DNA of 18,210 nt, taken from the NCBI GenBank assembly GCA_002691725.1, contig NZIT01000045.1, forward strand, positions 1-18,210, in the 5' to 3' direction. This DNA comes from SAR116 cluster bacterium. GTDB lineage: Bacteria > Pseudomonadota > Alphaproteobacteria > Puniceispirillales > UBA1172. The notes under the pieces are model-generated. The model was not told where the DNA came from, did no database searches, and was given only the letters and a program-made list of their open reading frames with translations. This document shows, piece by piece, positions 1-8,108 of the stretch (the first letter of the stretch is position 1; every line of letters starts with the position of its first letter). Both the position numbers and the translations under genes were made by a program.

Positions 1-1539
1 CTCACTCATCCCGCGGCCAGCCATCACTCGCCGCAACATAATGGGCCGTTTCTGTTCGGCATTGACCGCCGGTTGGCTCACCACACGCTGACGCGGCAAA
101 GCCAGTTCAGGAATATCATCATAGCCGCTAACCCGAATAATCTCCTCAACCAGATCAGCCGCACCAACAATATCACCGCGCCATGGCGGCGGTGCAACTA
201 GCCACTTATTATCGGCATCATCGACACTAAAACCTAGAGTCTCAAGGATAGTTTTCTGTTTTTCTGCTGCCACGCTAACACCAGTCAACTCAACACAGTG
301 TTCAGGGCGATATCCGATCTGCCGCTGCCAGTCCGCGCCCTTACCTTGTGCGGTAAGCTCAGACGCTGTGCCGCCGCAAATCTCACCTATCATGGCGGAT
401 ACATAATCAATGGTCGTATCAGGTGAGGTCGCATCAAGGCCGCGCTCAAACCTATACCTGGCATCAGAATGAATATTTAGTTTACGCCCTGTCATGGCGA
501 CAGAAACCTGATCAAAAATAGCGATCTCAAGGAACATTGTTGTCGTGTCATCCGTCACGCCAGTGCGCTCACCGCCCATAATTCCGGCTAGATCATCAGC
601 ACCATCAGCATCGGCAATGACCAGCATCTGATCATCCAACTGATAGGTTTTCTCATTAAGGGCGGTCATCTCCTCGCCTGATTTAGCCAGCCGCACCGTC
701 AGTATATCACCCTTAACACGGTCAGCATCATAGGCGTGAAGCGGCCGACCAAGATCAAGCATGACATAATTGGTGATATCAACCAATGCTGAGATAACGC
801 GCTGGCCAACGGCTTCCAGTCGCTGTTGCATCCATTTCGGTGAGACGCCATTACTGAGACCAGAGAAGCTACGCCCAACAATTCTTGGACATAAATAGGC
901 CTGATCAGATGACAGGTCTAATTGCCATGAGATTGCGCTTTTGCCTCTCGCCTCAACAGGCTTTGATTTTAATGGCTTCAATCTGCCAAAACCAGCGGCC
1001 GCCAGATCACGCGCAACCCCGCGCACCCCCAGACAATCGGCACGGTTTGGCGTGATCGCAATCTCAATCACCGGATCATCCAATCCTGACCATGCCGCAT
1101 AAGATGAGCCGATTGGCGCATCTGCGGCTAGCGCTATAATGCCATCATGCTCATCAGAGATCATCATTTCCCGTTCAGAACACATCATCCCGCGTGAGGC
1201 AACGCCCCTGATCTCGGCCTCGGTCAAGGTCAGATCAATGCCCGGAACATAAGCCCCAACAGGCGCAAACACACCGACCAGCCCAGCCGCCGCATTTGGC
1301 GCTCCGCAAACAACCTCAACCATACCGTCGCCAGTATCAACCTGACAGACCCGCAAGCTATCAGCATTTGGATGCGGCTCTGCTGTAACGATACGGGCAA
1401 TAGTAAAAGGAGCAAGCGCCTGACTATGGTCAACCACACTCTCAACCTCAAGTCCCAGCATAGGCAAGGCATCCAGAATGGCAGACATATCTGCATCAGT
1501 ATCTAAATGATCGTTAAGCCATGACCAGGTAAACTTCAT
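1..1539 (-). CDS. pheT: Phenylalanyl-tRNA synthetase beta subunit (3' part missing)
   Basis: The beta subunit pairs with PheS in the cytosolic alpha2beta2 enzyme that charges tRNA-Phe. The frame is open from the ATG at 1539 to the window edge (513 codons) with no stop. Bacterial PheT is usually near 800 residues, so roughly the last third, including the catalytic-like core and the anticodon-binding domain, lies outside. The protein begins MKFTWSWLNDHL, typical of the family. An EMAP/OB-type tRNA-binding domain follows (about residues 40-150), then the B3/B4 editing region containing MGGERTGV and RFERGLD, then the start of the B5 region with the family segment EEIIRVSGYDDIPE near residue 470. 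A GGGAG Shine-Dalgarno precedes the start, and only 10 bp separate it from the pheS stop, so the two are co-transcribed and probably translationally linked. Identity is secure; only the truncation by the window edge limits the description. Confidence 0.97.
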   Translation of the reverse strand, partial: MKFTWSWLNDHLDTDADMSAILDALPMLGLEVESVVDHSQALAPFTIARIVTAEPHPNADSLRVCQVDTGDGMVEVVCGAPNAAAGLVGVFAPVGAYVPGIDLTLTEAEIRGVASRGMMCSEREMMISDEHDGIIALAADAPIGSSYAAWSGLDDPVIEIAITPNRADCLGVRGVARDLAAAGFGRLKPLKSKPVEARGKSAISWQLDLSSDQAYLCPRIVGRSFSGLSNGVSPKWMQQRLEAVGQRVISALVDITNYVMLDLGRPLHAYDADRVKGDILTVRLAKSGEEMTALNEKTYQLDDQMLVIADADGADDLAGIMGGERTGVTDDTTTMFLEIAIFDQVSVAMTGRKLNIHSDARYRFERGLDATSPDTTIDYVSAMIGEICGGTASELTAQGKGADWQRQIGYRPEHCVELTGVSVAAEKQKTILETLGFSVDDADNKWLVAPPPWRGDIVGAADLVEEIIRVSGYDDIPELALPRQRVVSQPAVNAEQKRPIMLRRVMAGRGMSE

Positions 1540-1549
1540 ATCCGGCTCC

Positions 1550-2629
1550 CTAGCTTAATCCGAGATGAACAGCAGGCGGATCAAACGGCATAAAGCCGTA
1601 ATGCCGCATCCAGCGCAAATCACTATCATAAAATGGCCGCAGATCAGGTATTCCATATTTCAGCATAGCCAGCCGTTCCAGACCCATGCCAAAAGCAAAT
1701 CCCTGATGCTCATTCGGATCAATATTGCAATATTCAAGGACTCGCGGATTAACCATGCCACATCCCAGAATTTCAAGCCAATCAGCACCAGCACCAATGG
1801 TCAAGCCGCCACCATCACGACTGCACCCGATATCAACCTCAGCTGATGGTTCGGTGAACGGAAAATAGCTTGGGCGGAAGCGCACAGGCAGATCATCAAC
1901 ATTGAAAAAGGCACGGCAAAACTCAATCAAACAGCCTTTCAGATGCGCCATCGTAATCCCGTCACCAATAACCAGCCCCTCACATTGGTGGAACATCGGC
2001 GAATGAGTAGCATCATGATCAGAGCGATAGGTGCGGCCGGGGGCAATAATGCGAATTGGCGGTGATGTTGCTTCCATCGTCCGCACTTGCACAGGCGAGG
2101 TATGTGTCCGCAAGACTTTGCGCTGGCCTTCGGCATCAGGCGTCATGTAGAATGTATCATGTTCTTGTCTGGCGGGATGATCTTCGGGCATATTTAATGC
2201 CGTGAAGTTATAATAATCGCTCTCAATATCGGGGCCTTCGGCAACCGCAAACCCCATTTCAGCAAAGATCGCTAATATCTCATCCAATGTCCGCGATAAG
2301 GGATGAATAACGCCTGCGGTCTCAGGTCGCTGGCTTAATGATACATCAACGGTTTCGTTTGCAAGCCGGCGGTTAAGTTCAGCCATTGCCAATGCGCTGC
2401 GGCGCGCCTCAAGCGCTTGCGTGACGGCGTCTTTCACCGCATTCAGGGCTTGCCCCATTTCGCGGCGGGCATCACCATCAAGCTGACCAAGGGATTTCAT
2501 CGCCGTGGTCAGCTCACCTTTTTTGCCGAGACAGCTGATGCGGACGGCCTCAAGCGCATCAGGCGTATCTGCCGCTTCAATGGCGGTTAAGATCGTTTCC
2601 TGTAACGCTTGCGGATCGGCACCAGCCAT
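1550..2629 (-). CDS. pheS: Phenylalanyl-tRNA synthetase alpha subunit
   Basis: This is the catalytic alpha subunit of phenylalanyl-tRNA synthetase, a class II enzyme that activates phenylalanine with ATP and transfers it to tRNA-Phe. At 359 residues it has the normal bacterial length. The first ~85 residues form the helical coiled-coil arm that contacts tRNA. The core follows with family landmarks: HPLSR (109-113), DHPAR (150-154), LRTHTSPVQ (173-181), motif 2 around [12 protein letters not shown] to MFHQCEG (198-218), FPFTEPS (256-262) and motif 3 FAFGMGLER (311-319). The ATG at 2629 is chosen because GAGG sits about 10 bases upstream. The rplT stop is 15 bp upstream and pheT begins 10 bp downstream, which makes one operon. 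Nothing is broken or unusual. Confidence 0.98.
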   Translation of the reverse strand: MAGADPQALQETILTAIEAADTPDALEAVRISCLGKKGELTTAMKSLGQLDGDARREMGQALNAVKDAVTQALEARRSALAMAELNRRLANETVDVSLSQRPETAGVIHPLSRTLDEILAIFAEMGFAVAEGPDIESDYYNFTALNMPEDHPARQEHDTFYMTPDAEGQRKVLRTHTSPVQVRTMEATSPPIRIIAPGRTYRSDHDATHSPMFHQCEGLVIGDGITMAHLKGCLIEFCRAFFNVDDLPVRFRPSYFPFTEPSAEVDIGCSRDGGGLTIGAGADWLEILGCGMVNPRVLEYCNIDPNEHQGFAFGMGLERLAMLKYGIPDLRPFYDSDLRWMRHYGFMPFDPPAVHLGLS

Positions 2630-2644
2630 GCGGGTAAACCTCGA

Positions 2645-3001
2645 TTAAGCGGAAGCTTTGCGAGCCGATTCAACCAGCGCCTTAAACGCCGCTTCATCAC
2701 GCACCGCCAGATCAGCCATCACCTTACGGTCAACTTCTATCCCAGCCAGCTTAATCCCGTTCATGAATTGCGAATACGTCATGCCATGCAGACGGACAGC
2801 GGCGTTAATCCGCTGAATCCAAAGCGCACGCATCTCACGCTTACGGACACGGCGGTCACGATAGGCGTATTCGCGGGCTTTATCGACAGCCTGTTTGGCG
2901 ACACGATAAACATTTTTGCGGCGGCCATAATATCCTTTGGCGGCGGCAATAACTTTCTTGTGTCGCGCGGCGGCGGTAGTACCTGAAGTCACTCTTGCCA
3001 T
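2645..3001 (-). CDS. rplT: 50S ribosomal protein L20
   Basis: L20 is a primary 23S rRNA binding protein needed for early 50S assembly. In several bacteria it also represses its own operon by binding a leader RNA. The 118-residue product is full length and highly basic. It starts [17 protein letters not shown] and carries the family segments [37 protein letters not shown] and [20 protein letters not shown]. It lies 12 bp after rpmI with a GGAG-type Shine-Dalgarno, so L35 and L20 are made from one message in the usual order. The candidate L20-responsive structure is the leader described at 3225-3304. Confidence 0.98.
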   Translation of the reverse strand: MARVTSGTTAAARHKKVIAAAKGYYGRRKNVYRVAKQAVDKAREYAYRDRRVRKREMRALWIQRINAAVRLHGMTYSQFMNGIKLAGIEVDRKVMADLAVRDEAAFKALVESARKASA

Positions 3002-3013
3002 GATAAATCTCCT

Positions 3014-3211
3014 CTACGCATAAGGCAGGAAACGCTTAACAATACGGGCATCAGCATCACTAAGGATCATGGTGCCACGCGCTTGGCGTTTCATTTTTTG
3101 GGAACGACGACGGAGATTATGCTGAAGAAACGCGGCACTGCCACGAACCTTACCAGATGCGGTCAGACGAAAACGCTTTTTCGCCCCGCTTTTCGTTTTC
3201 ATTTTGGGCAT
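3014..3211 (-). CDS. rpmI: 50S ribosomal protein L35
   Basis: L35 is a small basic protein of the large ribosomal subunit. The 65-residue product has the expected length and the family pattern [23 protein letters not shown], then [16 protein letters not shown] and a C-terminal [12 protein letters not shown]. The start is supported by TGAGG about 6 bases upstream and by the invariant MPKMKT opening. It is preceded by a 160-bp gap after infC, the largest gap inside this cluster, which carries a promoter-like sequence and nested inverted repeats. It is followed 12 bp later by rplT. The identity is not in doubt. Confidence 0.98.
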   Translation of the reverse strand: MPKMKTKSGAKKRFRLTASGKVRGSAAFLQHNLRRRSQKMKRQARGTMILSDADARIVKRFLPYA

Positions 3212-3224
3212 TTTAACCTCATTT

Positions 3225-3304
3225 CAAAAGGGGTTATATGAAACAAAAATCAAATATAACCAGGTTGATCATCATCCGGCCAGGCATGCCCTTTTGCGCC
3301 CGGA
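3225..3304 (-). promoter_or_regulatory. Candidate structured leader of rpmI-rplT
   Basis: Three inverted-repeat pairs lie just upstream of the L35 Shine-Dalgarno. CAAAAGGG (3225-3232) is complementary to CCCTTTTG (3289-3296). Nested inside, GGTTATAT (3232-3239) pairs with ATATAACC (3254-3261) across a 14-base loop. A separate TCCGG (3275-3279) can pair with CCGGA (3300-3304), and that hairpin would enclose the CCCTTTTG arm, so the two folds compete. In the RNA, the arm at 3225-3232 sits immediately before the TGAGG of rpmI, so folding could affect ribosome access. Autogenous control of rpmI-rplT by L20 is established in E. coli and Bacillus. That this element plays that role here is inference. 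Confidence 0.45.
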
Positions 3305-3320
3305 CGCGGAACTTGAACGA

Positions 3321-3349
3321 GTTTTATCTATAAACCACGCTTAATGCAA
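3321..3349 (-). promoter_or_regulatory. Possible sigma70-type promoter for rpmI-rplT-pheST
   Basis: Read on the minus strand, TTGCAT (3344-3349) and TAAAAC (3321-3326) are separated by exactly 17 bases, just downstream of the infC stop. Each hexamer matches the sigma70 consensus only partly. A start near 3314 would give a leader of about 100 nt that contains the nested inverted repeats. The evidence is spacing and position only. Confidence 0.3.
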
Positions 3350-3371
3350 GCAGAAATAGCGAAAATCGCAA

Positions 3372-3917
3372 TCAGGCAGGGGCGAGAACCATCACCATTT
3401 GCCGGCCTTCCAGCTTTGGCATGGCTTCTACCTTGGTCAAGCTTTCCATTTCTTCTCTGACGCGGCTAAGCACCTGTGCGCCAAGCTCTTGGTGAGCCAT
3501 TTCACGACCACGGAAGCGCAAGGTAACCTTAACCTTATCGCCAGCGTCAATAAACTTACGAACATTTCGCATCTTTACCTGATAATCATGTTCATCAATA
3601 TTAGGGCGAAGCTTGATTTCCTTGACGTCAACGATTTTTTGCTTCTTACGCGCTATATTCGCACGTTTCTGCGTTTCGTATTTGAATTTTCCGTAATCAA
3701 GGATTTTACACACTGGCGGGTCAACATTTGGCTGAACTTCAACTAAATCTAGCCCCGCATCAAACGCCTGACGCAACGCGTCAGCAGTGTTAATTACGCC
3801 TAATTGCTCGCCATTGTGATCAATGCAACGTACGGTGGTGTTAGAAATAGCGTCGTTAACACGAGGGCTATTTCCTTTTGGTGTGCCTTTCTGAGGGCCT
3901 TGTGGTGGACGGGCTAT
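3372..3917 (-). CDS. infC: Translation initiation factor IF-3, probable AUA start
   Basis: IF-3 binds the 30S subunit, keeps it apart from 50S and rejects non-canonical start codons. The product is 181 residues, normal for the family. The N-terminal domain (about 19-85) contains [28 protein letters not shown] and the linker [12 protein letters not shown]. The C-terminal domain contains [18 protein letters not shown] and [15 protein letters not shown]. There is no ATG, GTG or TTG in frame before an internal TTG at 3776, which would delete the first 47 residues of the conserved N-domain. The frame is instead complete from an ATA at 3915-3917, placed 8 bases after a strong AAGGAG. The protein would then begin [11 protein letters not shown]. 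Non-AUG infC starts (AUU in E. coli) support autoregulation, because IF-3 itself discriminates against them. The gene lies 64 bp after thrS. Confidence 0.95.
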   Translation of the reverse strand: MARPPQGPQKGTPKGNSPRVNDAISNTTVRCIDHNGEQLGVINTADALRQAFDAGLDLVEVQPNVDPPVCKILDYGKFKYETQKRANIARKKQKIVDVKEIKLRPNIDEHDYQVKMRNVRKFIDAGDKVKVTLRFRGREMAHQELGAQVLSRVREEMESLTKVEAMPKLEGRQMVMVLAPA

Positions 3918-3925
3918 TGACGGAT

Positions 3926-3931
3926 CTCCTT
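3926..3931 (-). promoter_or_regulatory. Strong Shine-Dalgarno that fixes the infC AUA start
   Basis: AAGGAG on the minus strand is followed by exactly 8 bases and then ATA (3915-3917). No standard start codon lies in frame at a usable distance. This site is the main reason for choosing the AUA start over the internal TTG at 3776, which has no comparable site. Confidence 0.75.
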
Positions 3932-3954
3932 TTGAACATGTTGCCTGTCGGATT

Positions 3955-3960
3955 ATTATA
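3955..3960 (-). promoter_or_regulatory. Possible -10 element for an infC promoter
   Basis: A perfect TATAAT on the minus strand lies in the 64-bp gap between the thrS stop and infC, about 38 bases before the AUA start. No good -35 hexamer sits 16-18 bases upstream. It is therefore either a weak internal promoter or chance. Internal infC promoters are known in E. coli within this same gene order. Confidence 0.25.
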
Positions 3961-3981
3961 CATGATATCCTATCACAGAAA

Positions 3982-5907
3982 TCAGGTATTTTTCAAATCA
4001 GGTGGTTTAATTTCTTCAATCAGCATAGAAATAGCATCCTCAAGAGCGATGCTTTCTTGCTTATTTTCGCCTAAACGGCGTAGCGCAACTGTCCCCTCAT
4101 CCTTCTCACGTTCGCCAATTGCAATGATGAAGGGCACTTTCGCCACCGAATGCTCACGCACCTTATAGCTGATTTTTTCATTCCGGCTATCAAGCTCGAC
4201 TCTAGCGCCAAGGGCGGCAAACCGTTCACACACCTCAGCAGCATAAGACGTCACCGCATCCGTGATTGGCGCTATCACCACCTGAACAGGCGCCAGCCAA
4301 GGCGGCATGCGGCCAGCATATTGTTCAATCAAAATGCCAATCCAGCGTTCCAATGATCCTAAAATAGCACGGTGCAACATAACCGGACGCTTGCGTGAGC
4401 CATCTTCGGCGACATATTCAGCATCAAGGCGATCAGGCAGAACAAAATCAACCTGCAACGTGCCGCATTGCCAATCACGGCCAATCGCATCACGCAAGAC
4501 AAACTCAAGCTTAGGGCCATAGAACGCCCCCTCACCCGGATTAAGCGTTGTCTCCAGCCCTGCGGCTTCGGTGGCTGATGCCAATGCCGCTTCGGCTTTA
4601 TCCCATGTCGCATCATCACCTGCACGGGTTTCAGGGCGATCAGAAAACTTTACCCGCACGTCCTCAAATCCAAAATCTTTGTATATATCGAGCAACAAAT
4701 CACAAAAGGCGCGGCCTTCGCTATCAATTTGGTCTTCGGTGCAGAAAATATGCGCATCATCTTGGGTAAAGGCACGGACGCGCATAATACCATGCAAGGC
4801 ACCTGATGGCTCATTACGATGGCACGACCCAAACTCTGCCATACGCAAGGGCAAATCCCGATAAGATGTAATGCCTTGGCGATAAATCTGAACATGACCG
4901 GGGCAATTCATAGGCTTCAGCGCAAGGATACGATCACCTTCACTTTCCGCTGTAAACATATTTTCACGGAACTTATCCCAATGGCCTGATTTCTCCCATA
5001 AGCTGCGGTCAATCATTTGCGGGGTTTTGACTTCTCTATACTTCGCCGCATCTAACCGGCGCCGCATATAGCTTTCAATCTCACGATATAATGTCCAGCC
5101 CTTAGGATGCCAAAACACAGACCCGGCGGCTTCTTCCTGAATATGAAACAGCTCAAGCGCTTTGCCGAGCTTACGGTGATCACGCTTTTCGGCTTCTTCA
5201 AGCATGGTAAGATAGGCCGCTAGCTCTTTTTCCTGAAAAAAGGCCGTCCCATAAATACGCTGCAACATCGGGCGAGACGAGTCGCCGCGCCAATACGCGC
5301 CTGCCACGCTCATCAATTTGAAGGCATGACCAATGCGAGATGTCGATGGCGCATGTGGCCCCCGACAGAGATCAATAAAATCACCTTGCCGATAAAACGT
5401 CACCGTTTCATCTGCCGGGATAGCATCAACCAGCTCGACCTTAAACGGCTCATCATTCTGGCGATAGAACGCCACCGCTTCATCGCGTGTCCAGACTTCA
5501 CAGGTAATGGCCTCATCACGATCAACAATCGCATGCATACGGGTTTCAATGGCTTCCAAATCCTCGGATGAAAACGCCGCCTCCCGATAGAAATCATAAT
5601 AAAAGCCATTTTCAATGGACGGCCCAATCGTCACCTGGGTTTCAGGAAACAGCTCAAGCACAGCCTCAGCCAAGACATGCGCGCAGTCATGCCGGATCAG
5701 AGCCAGCGCCTCATCATCCTTAGCCGTCACCATCGCCAGAGTAGCGTCACGATCAATCACACGGCTCAAGTCAATAAGCTCACCATTCAGGCGCGCCGCC
5801 AGTGCCGCCTTGGCTAAACCAGGGCCAATATCTGCCGCCACATCATAGGCGGAAACAGGCTGATCATATTGACGTTTGGCGCCATCGGGTAGCGTTATTA
5901 CGGGCAT
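3982..5907 (-). CDS. thrS: Threonyl-tRNA synthetase
   Basis: This class II synthetase charges tRNA-Thr and removes mischarged serine. The product is 641 residues, the standard full length. Domains in order: a TGS domain (about 1-62); an editing domain with H73 and H77 in HDCAH and C181 and H185 in CRGPH; the catalytic core with zinc ligands C335 (MNCPGH), H386 and H512; motif 2 HRNEPSG (363-369); motif 3 [13 protein letters not shown] (510-522); and a C-terminal anticodon-binding domain from [10 protein letters not shown] onward. The start is placed at 5907 because GAGGAAAAC directly precedes that ATG and MPVITLPDG is the family opening. An in-frame ATG 24 bases upstream (5931) has no Shine-Dalgarno. 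The gene heads the translation cluster, 91 bp after the glycosyltransferase. Confidence 0.97.
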   Translation of the reverse strand: MPVITLPDGAKRQYDQPVSAYDVAADIGPGLAKAALAARLNGELIDLSRVIDRDATLAMVTAKDDEALALIRHDCAHVLAEAVLELFPETQVTIGPSIENGFYYDFYREAAFSSEDLEAIETRMHAIVDRDEAITCEVWTRDEAVAFYRQNDEPFKVELVDAIPADETVTFYRQGDFIDLCRGPHAPSTSRIGHAFKLMSVAGAYWRGDSSRPMLQRIYGTAFFQEKELAAYLTMLEEAEKRDHRKLGKALELFHIQEEAAGSVFWHPKGWTLYREIESYMRRRLDAAKYREVKTPQMIDRSLWEKSGHWDKFRENMFTAESEGDRILALKPMNCPGHVQIYRQGITSYRDLPLRMAEFGSCHRNEPSGALHGIMRVRAFTQDDAHIFCTEDQIDSEGRAFCDLLLDIYKDFGFEDVRVKFSDRPETRAGDDATWDKAEAALASATEAAGLETTLNPGEGAFYGPKLEFVLRDAIGRDWQCGTLQVDFVLPDRLDAEYVAEDGSRKRPVMLHRAILGSLERWIGILIEQYAGRMPPWLAPVQVVIAPITDAVTSYAAEVCERFAALGARVELDSRNEKISYKVREHSVAKVPFIIAIGEREKDEGTVALRRLGENKQESIALEDAISMLIEEIKPPDLKNT

Positions 5908-5939
5908 GTTTTCCTCATGTGATGTAAACACAAATGATG

Positions 5940-5981
5940 GTTTTATCCTGTTGTGGCAAAGGCTTCAAGGGTTAACCCGTG
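5940..5981 (-). promoter_or_regulatory. Possible thrS promoter with adjoining palindrome
   Basis: On the minus strand TTGAAG (5963-5968) and TAAAAC (5940-5945) are spaced by 17 bases, about 35 bases before the thrS start. A perfect palindrome GGGTTAACCC (5969-5978), extendable to 16 bp at 5966-5981 with one mismatched pair, overlaps the upstream edge of the -35. It could be an operator. I see no T-box or tRNA-like leader. Confidence 0.3.
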
Positions 5982-5998
5982 CAAAATCTGATCCAACA

Positions 5999-7165
5999 TC
6001 ATGATTTCAGCAATGTGAGATAGACTGCCAAGGTTTTAGCTTCCATAAGATCGGTGCTGAAATGATCTATGACATGCTGTCGGGCACGTTTTGAAAATTG
6101 CTGTCGAGCGCGCGGTTTTAATGCCAAAGCCTGATCAACGGCATCGGCAAGATCATCAATATCATCAGGTTTGGCAAGCCAGCCTGTTTCTTTATCGATA
6201 ATGCTTTCAGTCGCCCCACCATGATTAAATGCAACTACTGGTCTGCCCATGGCTTGCGCCTCAATGGCAATACGACCAAATGGCTCAGGCGTTATAGATG
6301 GCATAACAACAACATCAGCCAGCATCATAGTCGCTGGCATATCGCTGGTTTCAGGCGCAAAGATGACCCGGCCTTCGACTTGATTGCTGCTGATATGAGC
6401 AATCAGTTTTGACTGAAACCCTTCATGACCAGCCGCCGCACCAACAAGAATCAGAATAGCATCTTTATCGCTAAGTTTTGCCATTGCCGAAATCATCGCC
6501 TCCTGCCCTTTCCAGAGCGTTGGTCTGGCCGGAAGCATGATAATTTTCTTGTTTTCATCAACATTCAGGGTATTTGCCGCGTTAATGGTGCGCTGGGCAT
6601 TAACCGATTGCGGGTTAAACATATCAACATTGACACCCCGATGGATGGTGACAGTCTTATCTACGGCTTTGGGAAATTGCTTGGTAATCAAATCAGAGAC
6701 ATATTGTGAAATTGCGATGACACGATCAGCTCTTGTCATGATGCTGTTATAATATTTTTTGAAAATATTGGTTGCCTTGAAGCGGCCATGTACCGTCGTT
6801 ACGACTGGAATATTCAATGCTCTGGCGGCTGGTATACCTATCCATGCTGGCGCTCGTGACCGGATATGCACCAAATCAACCTTATGTTGTAACATGACCT
6901 GACGCAGCTTATGGCGAATTCTTGGCCAGCGAATAGGGTTCTTACTCCTAACCGCCAGGGTTATATGCTCACCCCCAATACGCTTAATCTGCGCCTCCAT
7001 AGGTCCACCGCCACTAATCACAAGCGCCGTCCCACCAGCCTTGATGATCGCCTGCGCCATATCAACAGTTCCGCGCTCAACCCCACCTTGTTGGAGATTG
7101 GGAAGAATTTGAAGGATGGTTTTACCTTTAAGGCTTGAAATTGGCATGGACGTAACGCTAGACAT
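5999..7165 (-). CDS. Family 4 glycosyltransferase (GT-B fold)
   Basis: This is a predicted cytoplasmic or membrane-associated retaining glycosyltransferase that moves a sugar from a nucleotide donor to a glycan or lipid acceptor. The acceptor is unknown; a role in lipopolysaccharide or surface polysaccharide is a guess. The 388-residue protein has the GT-B layout. The N-terminal acceptor half opens with LPNLQQGGVERGTVDMA (21-37). HRGVN (175-179) marks the junction. The C-terminal donor half has R214 and K219 in ARPTLWKGQ and the EX7E motif as E294 and E302 in EPFGRIAIE, followed by GRPVVAFNHGGATE. There is no signal peptide or clear membrane segment. The start is uncertain: neither the ATG at 7165 nor the one at 7147 has a good Shine-Dalgarno. 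It lies upstream of thrS on the same strand, 91 bp away, and is divergent from the hydrolase. No other glycan gene is nearby. Confidence 0.9.
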   Translation of the reverse strand: MSSVTSMPISSLKGKTILQILPNLQQGGVERGTVDMAQAIIKAGGTALVISGGGPMEAQIKRIGGEHITLAVRSKNPIRWPRIRHKLRQVMLQHKVDLVHIRSRAPAWIGIPAARALNIPVVTTVHGRFKATNIFKKYYNSIMTRADRVIAISQYVSDLITKQFPKAVDKTVTIHRGVNVDMFNPQSVNAQRTINAANTLNVDENKKIIMLPARPTLWKGQEAMISAMAKLSDKDAILILVGAAAGHEGFQSKLIAHISSNQVEGRVIFAPETSDMPATMMLADVVVMPSITPEPFGRIAIEAQAMGRPVVAFNHGGATESIIDKETGWLAKPDDIDDLADAVDQALALKPRARQQFSKRARQHVIDHFSTDLMEAKTLAVYLTLLKS

Positions 7166-7261
7166 ATTGGTTAGATTAGAGATAGATTTCTTTTTAACGC
7201 CTCAAGCTTGGCTTGTATATCGCTTTTTATTTTTTTGAGACATAATCCTAAAGGTGAGATG
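7166..7261. other. Divergent intergenic region
   Basis: About 95 bp separate the start of the glycosyltransferase from that of the alpha/beta hydrolase on the opposite strand. It is AT-rich with T-runs and must contain both promoters. A CATAAT at 7241-7246 on the plus strand is a passable -10 for the hydrolase, but no matching -35 is convincing. Confidence 0.4.
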
Positions 7262-8047
7262 ATGACACATGAGGAAAAACCATCACCATCATTGCTTGAT
7301 CACAATGGCGGGCAGATTGCCTATCACGCGCATCTGATTGACGAACAACCTACAATTGTTTTTCTCCATGGCCATGGATCAGACATGGATGGCACTAAGG
7401 CACTTGTCGTTGAAGAATGGGCTAAACAACAAAAGTTTGGCTTTATCCGCTTTGATTATTTTGGCCATGGGCAATCTAGTGGTGATATGATGGATGGCAC
7501 TATCAGCATATGGAAAGCCGATTGTCTGGCTATCATTGATCAGCTTGTTGACGGGTCTTGCTATCTGGTTGGCTCATCGCTTGGTGGCTGGCTGATGCTA
7601 TTGGTTGCCATGGAACGCCATGACCGAATAGCCGGAATCGTAGGTATAGCGGCAGCGCCTGACTTCACCGAAGATCTGATCTGGAATGAATTACCCCCTC
7701 AGCAGCAAGCCGATATGGAAGCATCTGGCAAGATCAGTGTTCCGAACCCTTACAGCGAAGGTGACGTAATCTATCCCTATCAGTTAATCACTGATGGCCG
7801 CAAAAATATGATCCTGAATGCCCCGATACCGATCACTTGCCCAGTGCGATTACTGCATGGATATAAAGATGAGGAAGTACCGTGGCAAACAGCGAATCGG
7901 ATCGCCGATGCTATCACCGGCGATGATGTTGATGTGCTGTTTGATGCCGATGCCAATCACCGATTTTCAGAACCTAATCAGCTTGATACCCTGCTTGCCA
8001 CACTTGCCGAAATTACCCGTAAGCAGCCCCAGCCTCAAGCAATCTGA
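7262..8047 (+). CDS. Alpha/beta hydrolase, ABHD10-like
   Basis: This is a soluble serine hydrolase of the alpha/beta fold, 261 residues. The sequence shows the oxyanion segment LHGHGSDMDG (35-44), the nucleophile elbow GSSLGGW with Ser106, a likely acid at Asp203 in LHGYKDEEVPW, and the catalytic His233 in DANHRFSEP. The LVGSSLGGWLML segment and overall length resemble ABHD10, the mitochondrial acyl-protein thioesterase and esterase, and its alphaproteobacterial relatives. That family link is from memory, and the substrate is unknown. The start is set at 7262 because AGGTGA lies 4 bases upstream. An ATG at 7259 is nearly as good. A further upstream TTG at 7208 only adds a hydrophobic stretch before the ribosome-binding site. 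There is no signal peptide. The gene is convergent with the GST-like gene downstream. Confidence 0.88.
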   Translation: MTHEEKPSPSLLDHNGGQIAYHAHLIDEQPTIVFLHGHGSDMDGTKALVVEEWAKQQKFGFIRFDYFGHGQSSGDMMDGTISIWKADCLAIIDQLVDGSCYLVGSSLGGWLMLLVAMERHDRIAGIVGIAAAPDFTEDLIWNELPPQQQADMEASGKISVPNPYSEGDVIYPYQLITDGRKNMILNAPIPITCPVRLLHGYKDEEVPWQTANRIADAITGDDVDVLFDADANHRFSEPNQLDTLLATLAEITRKQPQPQAI

Positions 8048-8057
8048 ACAGACGCCA

Positions 8058-8087
8058 GGATAGAGCATAAGCTGGGATAGAGCATAA
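8058..8087. repeat. 13-bp direct repeat, 17-bp period
   Basis: GGATAGAGCATAA occurs at 8058-8070 and again at 8075-8087 in the 61-bp gap between the convergent hydrolase and GST-like genes. It looks like a recent short duplication. I see no hairpin with a T-run here, so no intrinsic terminator can be claimed for either gene. Confidence 0.8.
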
Positions 8088-8108
8088 ATAGATTGGCAAA
8101 ATGGCTAA

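Noticed and set aside
2609..2986. A 125-codon plus-strand open frame antisense to rplT and the pheS start
   Set aside because: It lies entirely opposite highly conserved genes and its product looks like a reverse-strand shadow. Similar open frames opposite gltB, thrS and pheS were dismissed for the same reason.
5908..5931. An upstream ATG for thrS at 5931
   Set aside because: It has no Shine-Dalgarno, and the extension contains the GAGGAA used by the ATG at 5907, where the family's conserved opening begins.
7208..7261. A TTG at 7208 that would extend the hydrolase by 18 residues with a hydrophobic opening
   Set aside because: The ribosome-binding site AGGTGA lies inside this extension and points to the ATG at 7262. 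The hydrophobic stretch comes from a T-rich promoter region and is not a convincing signal peptide.
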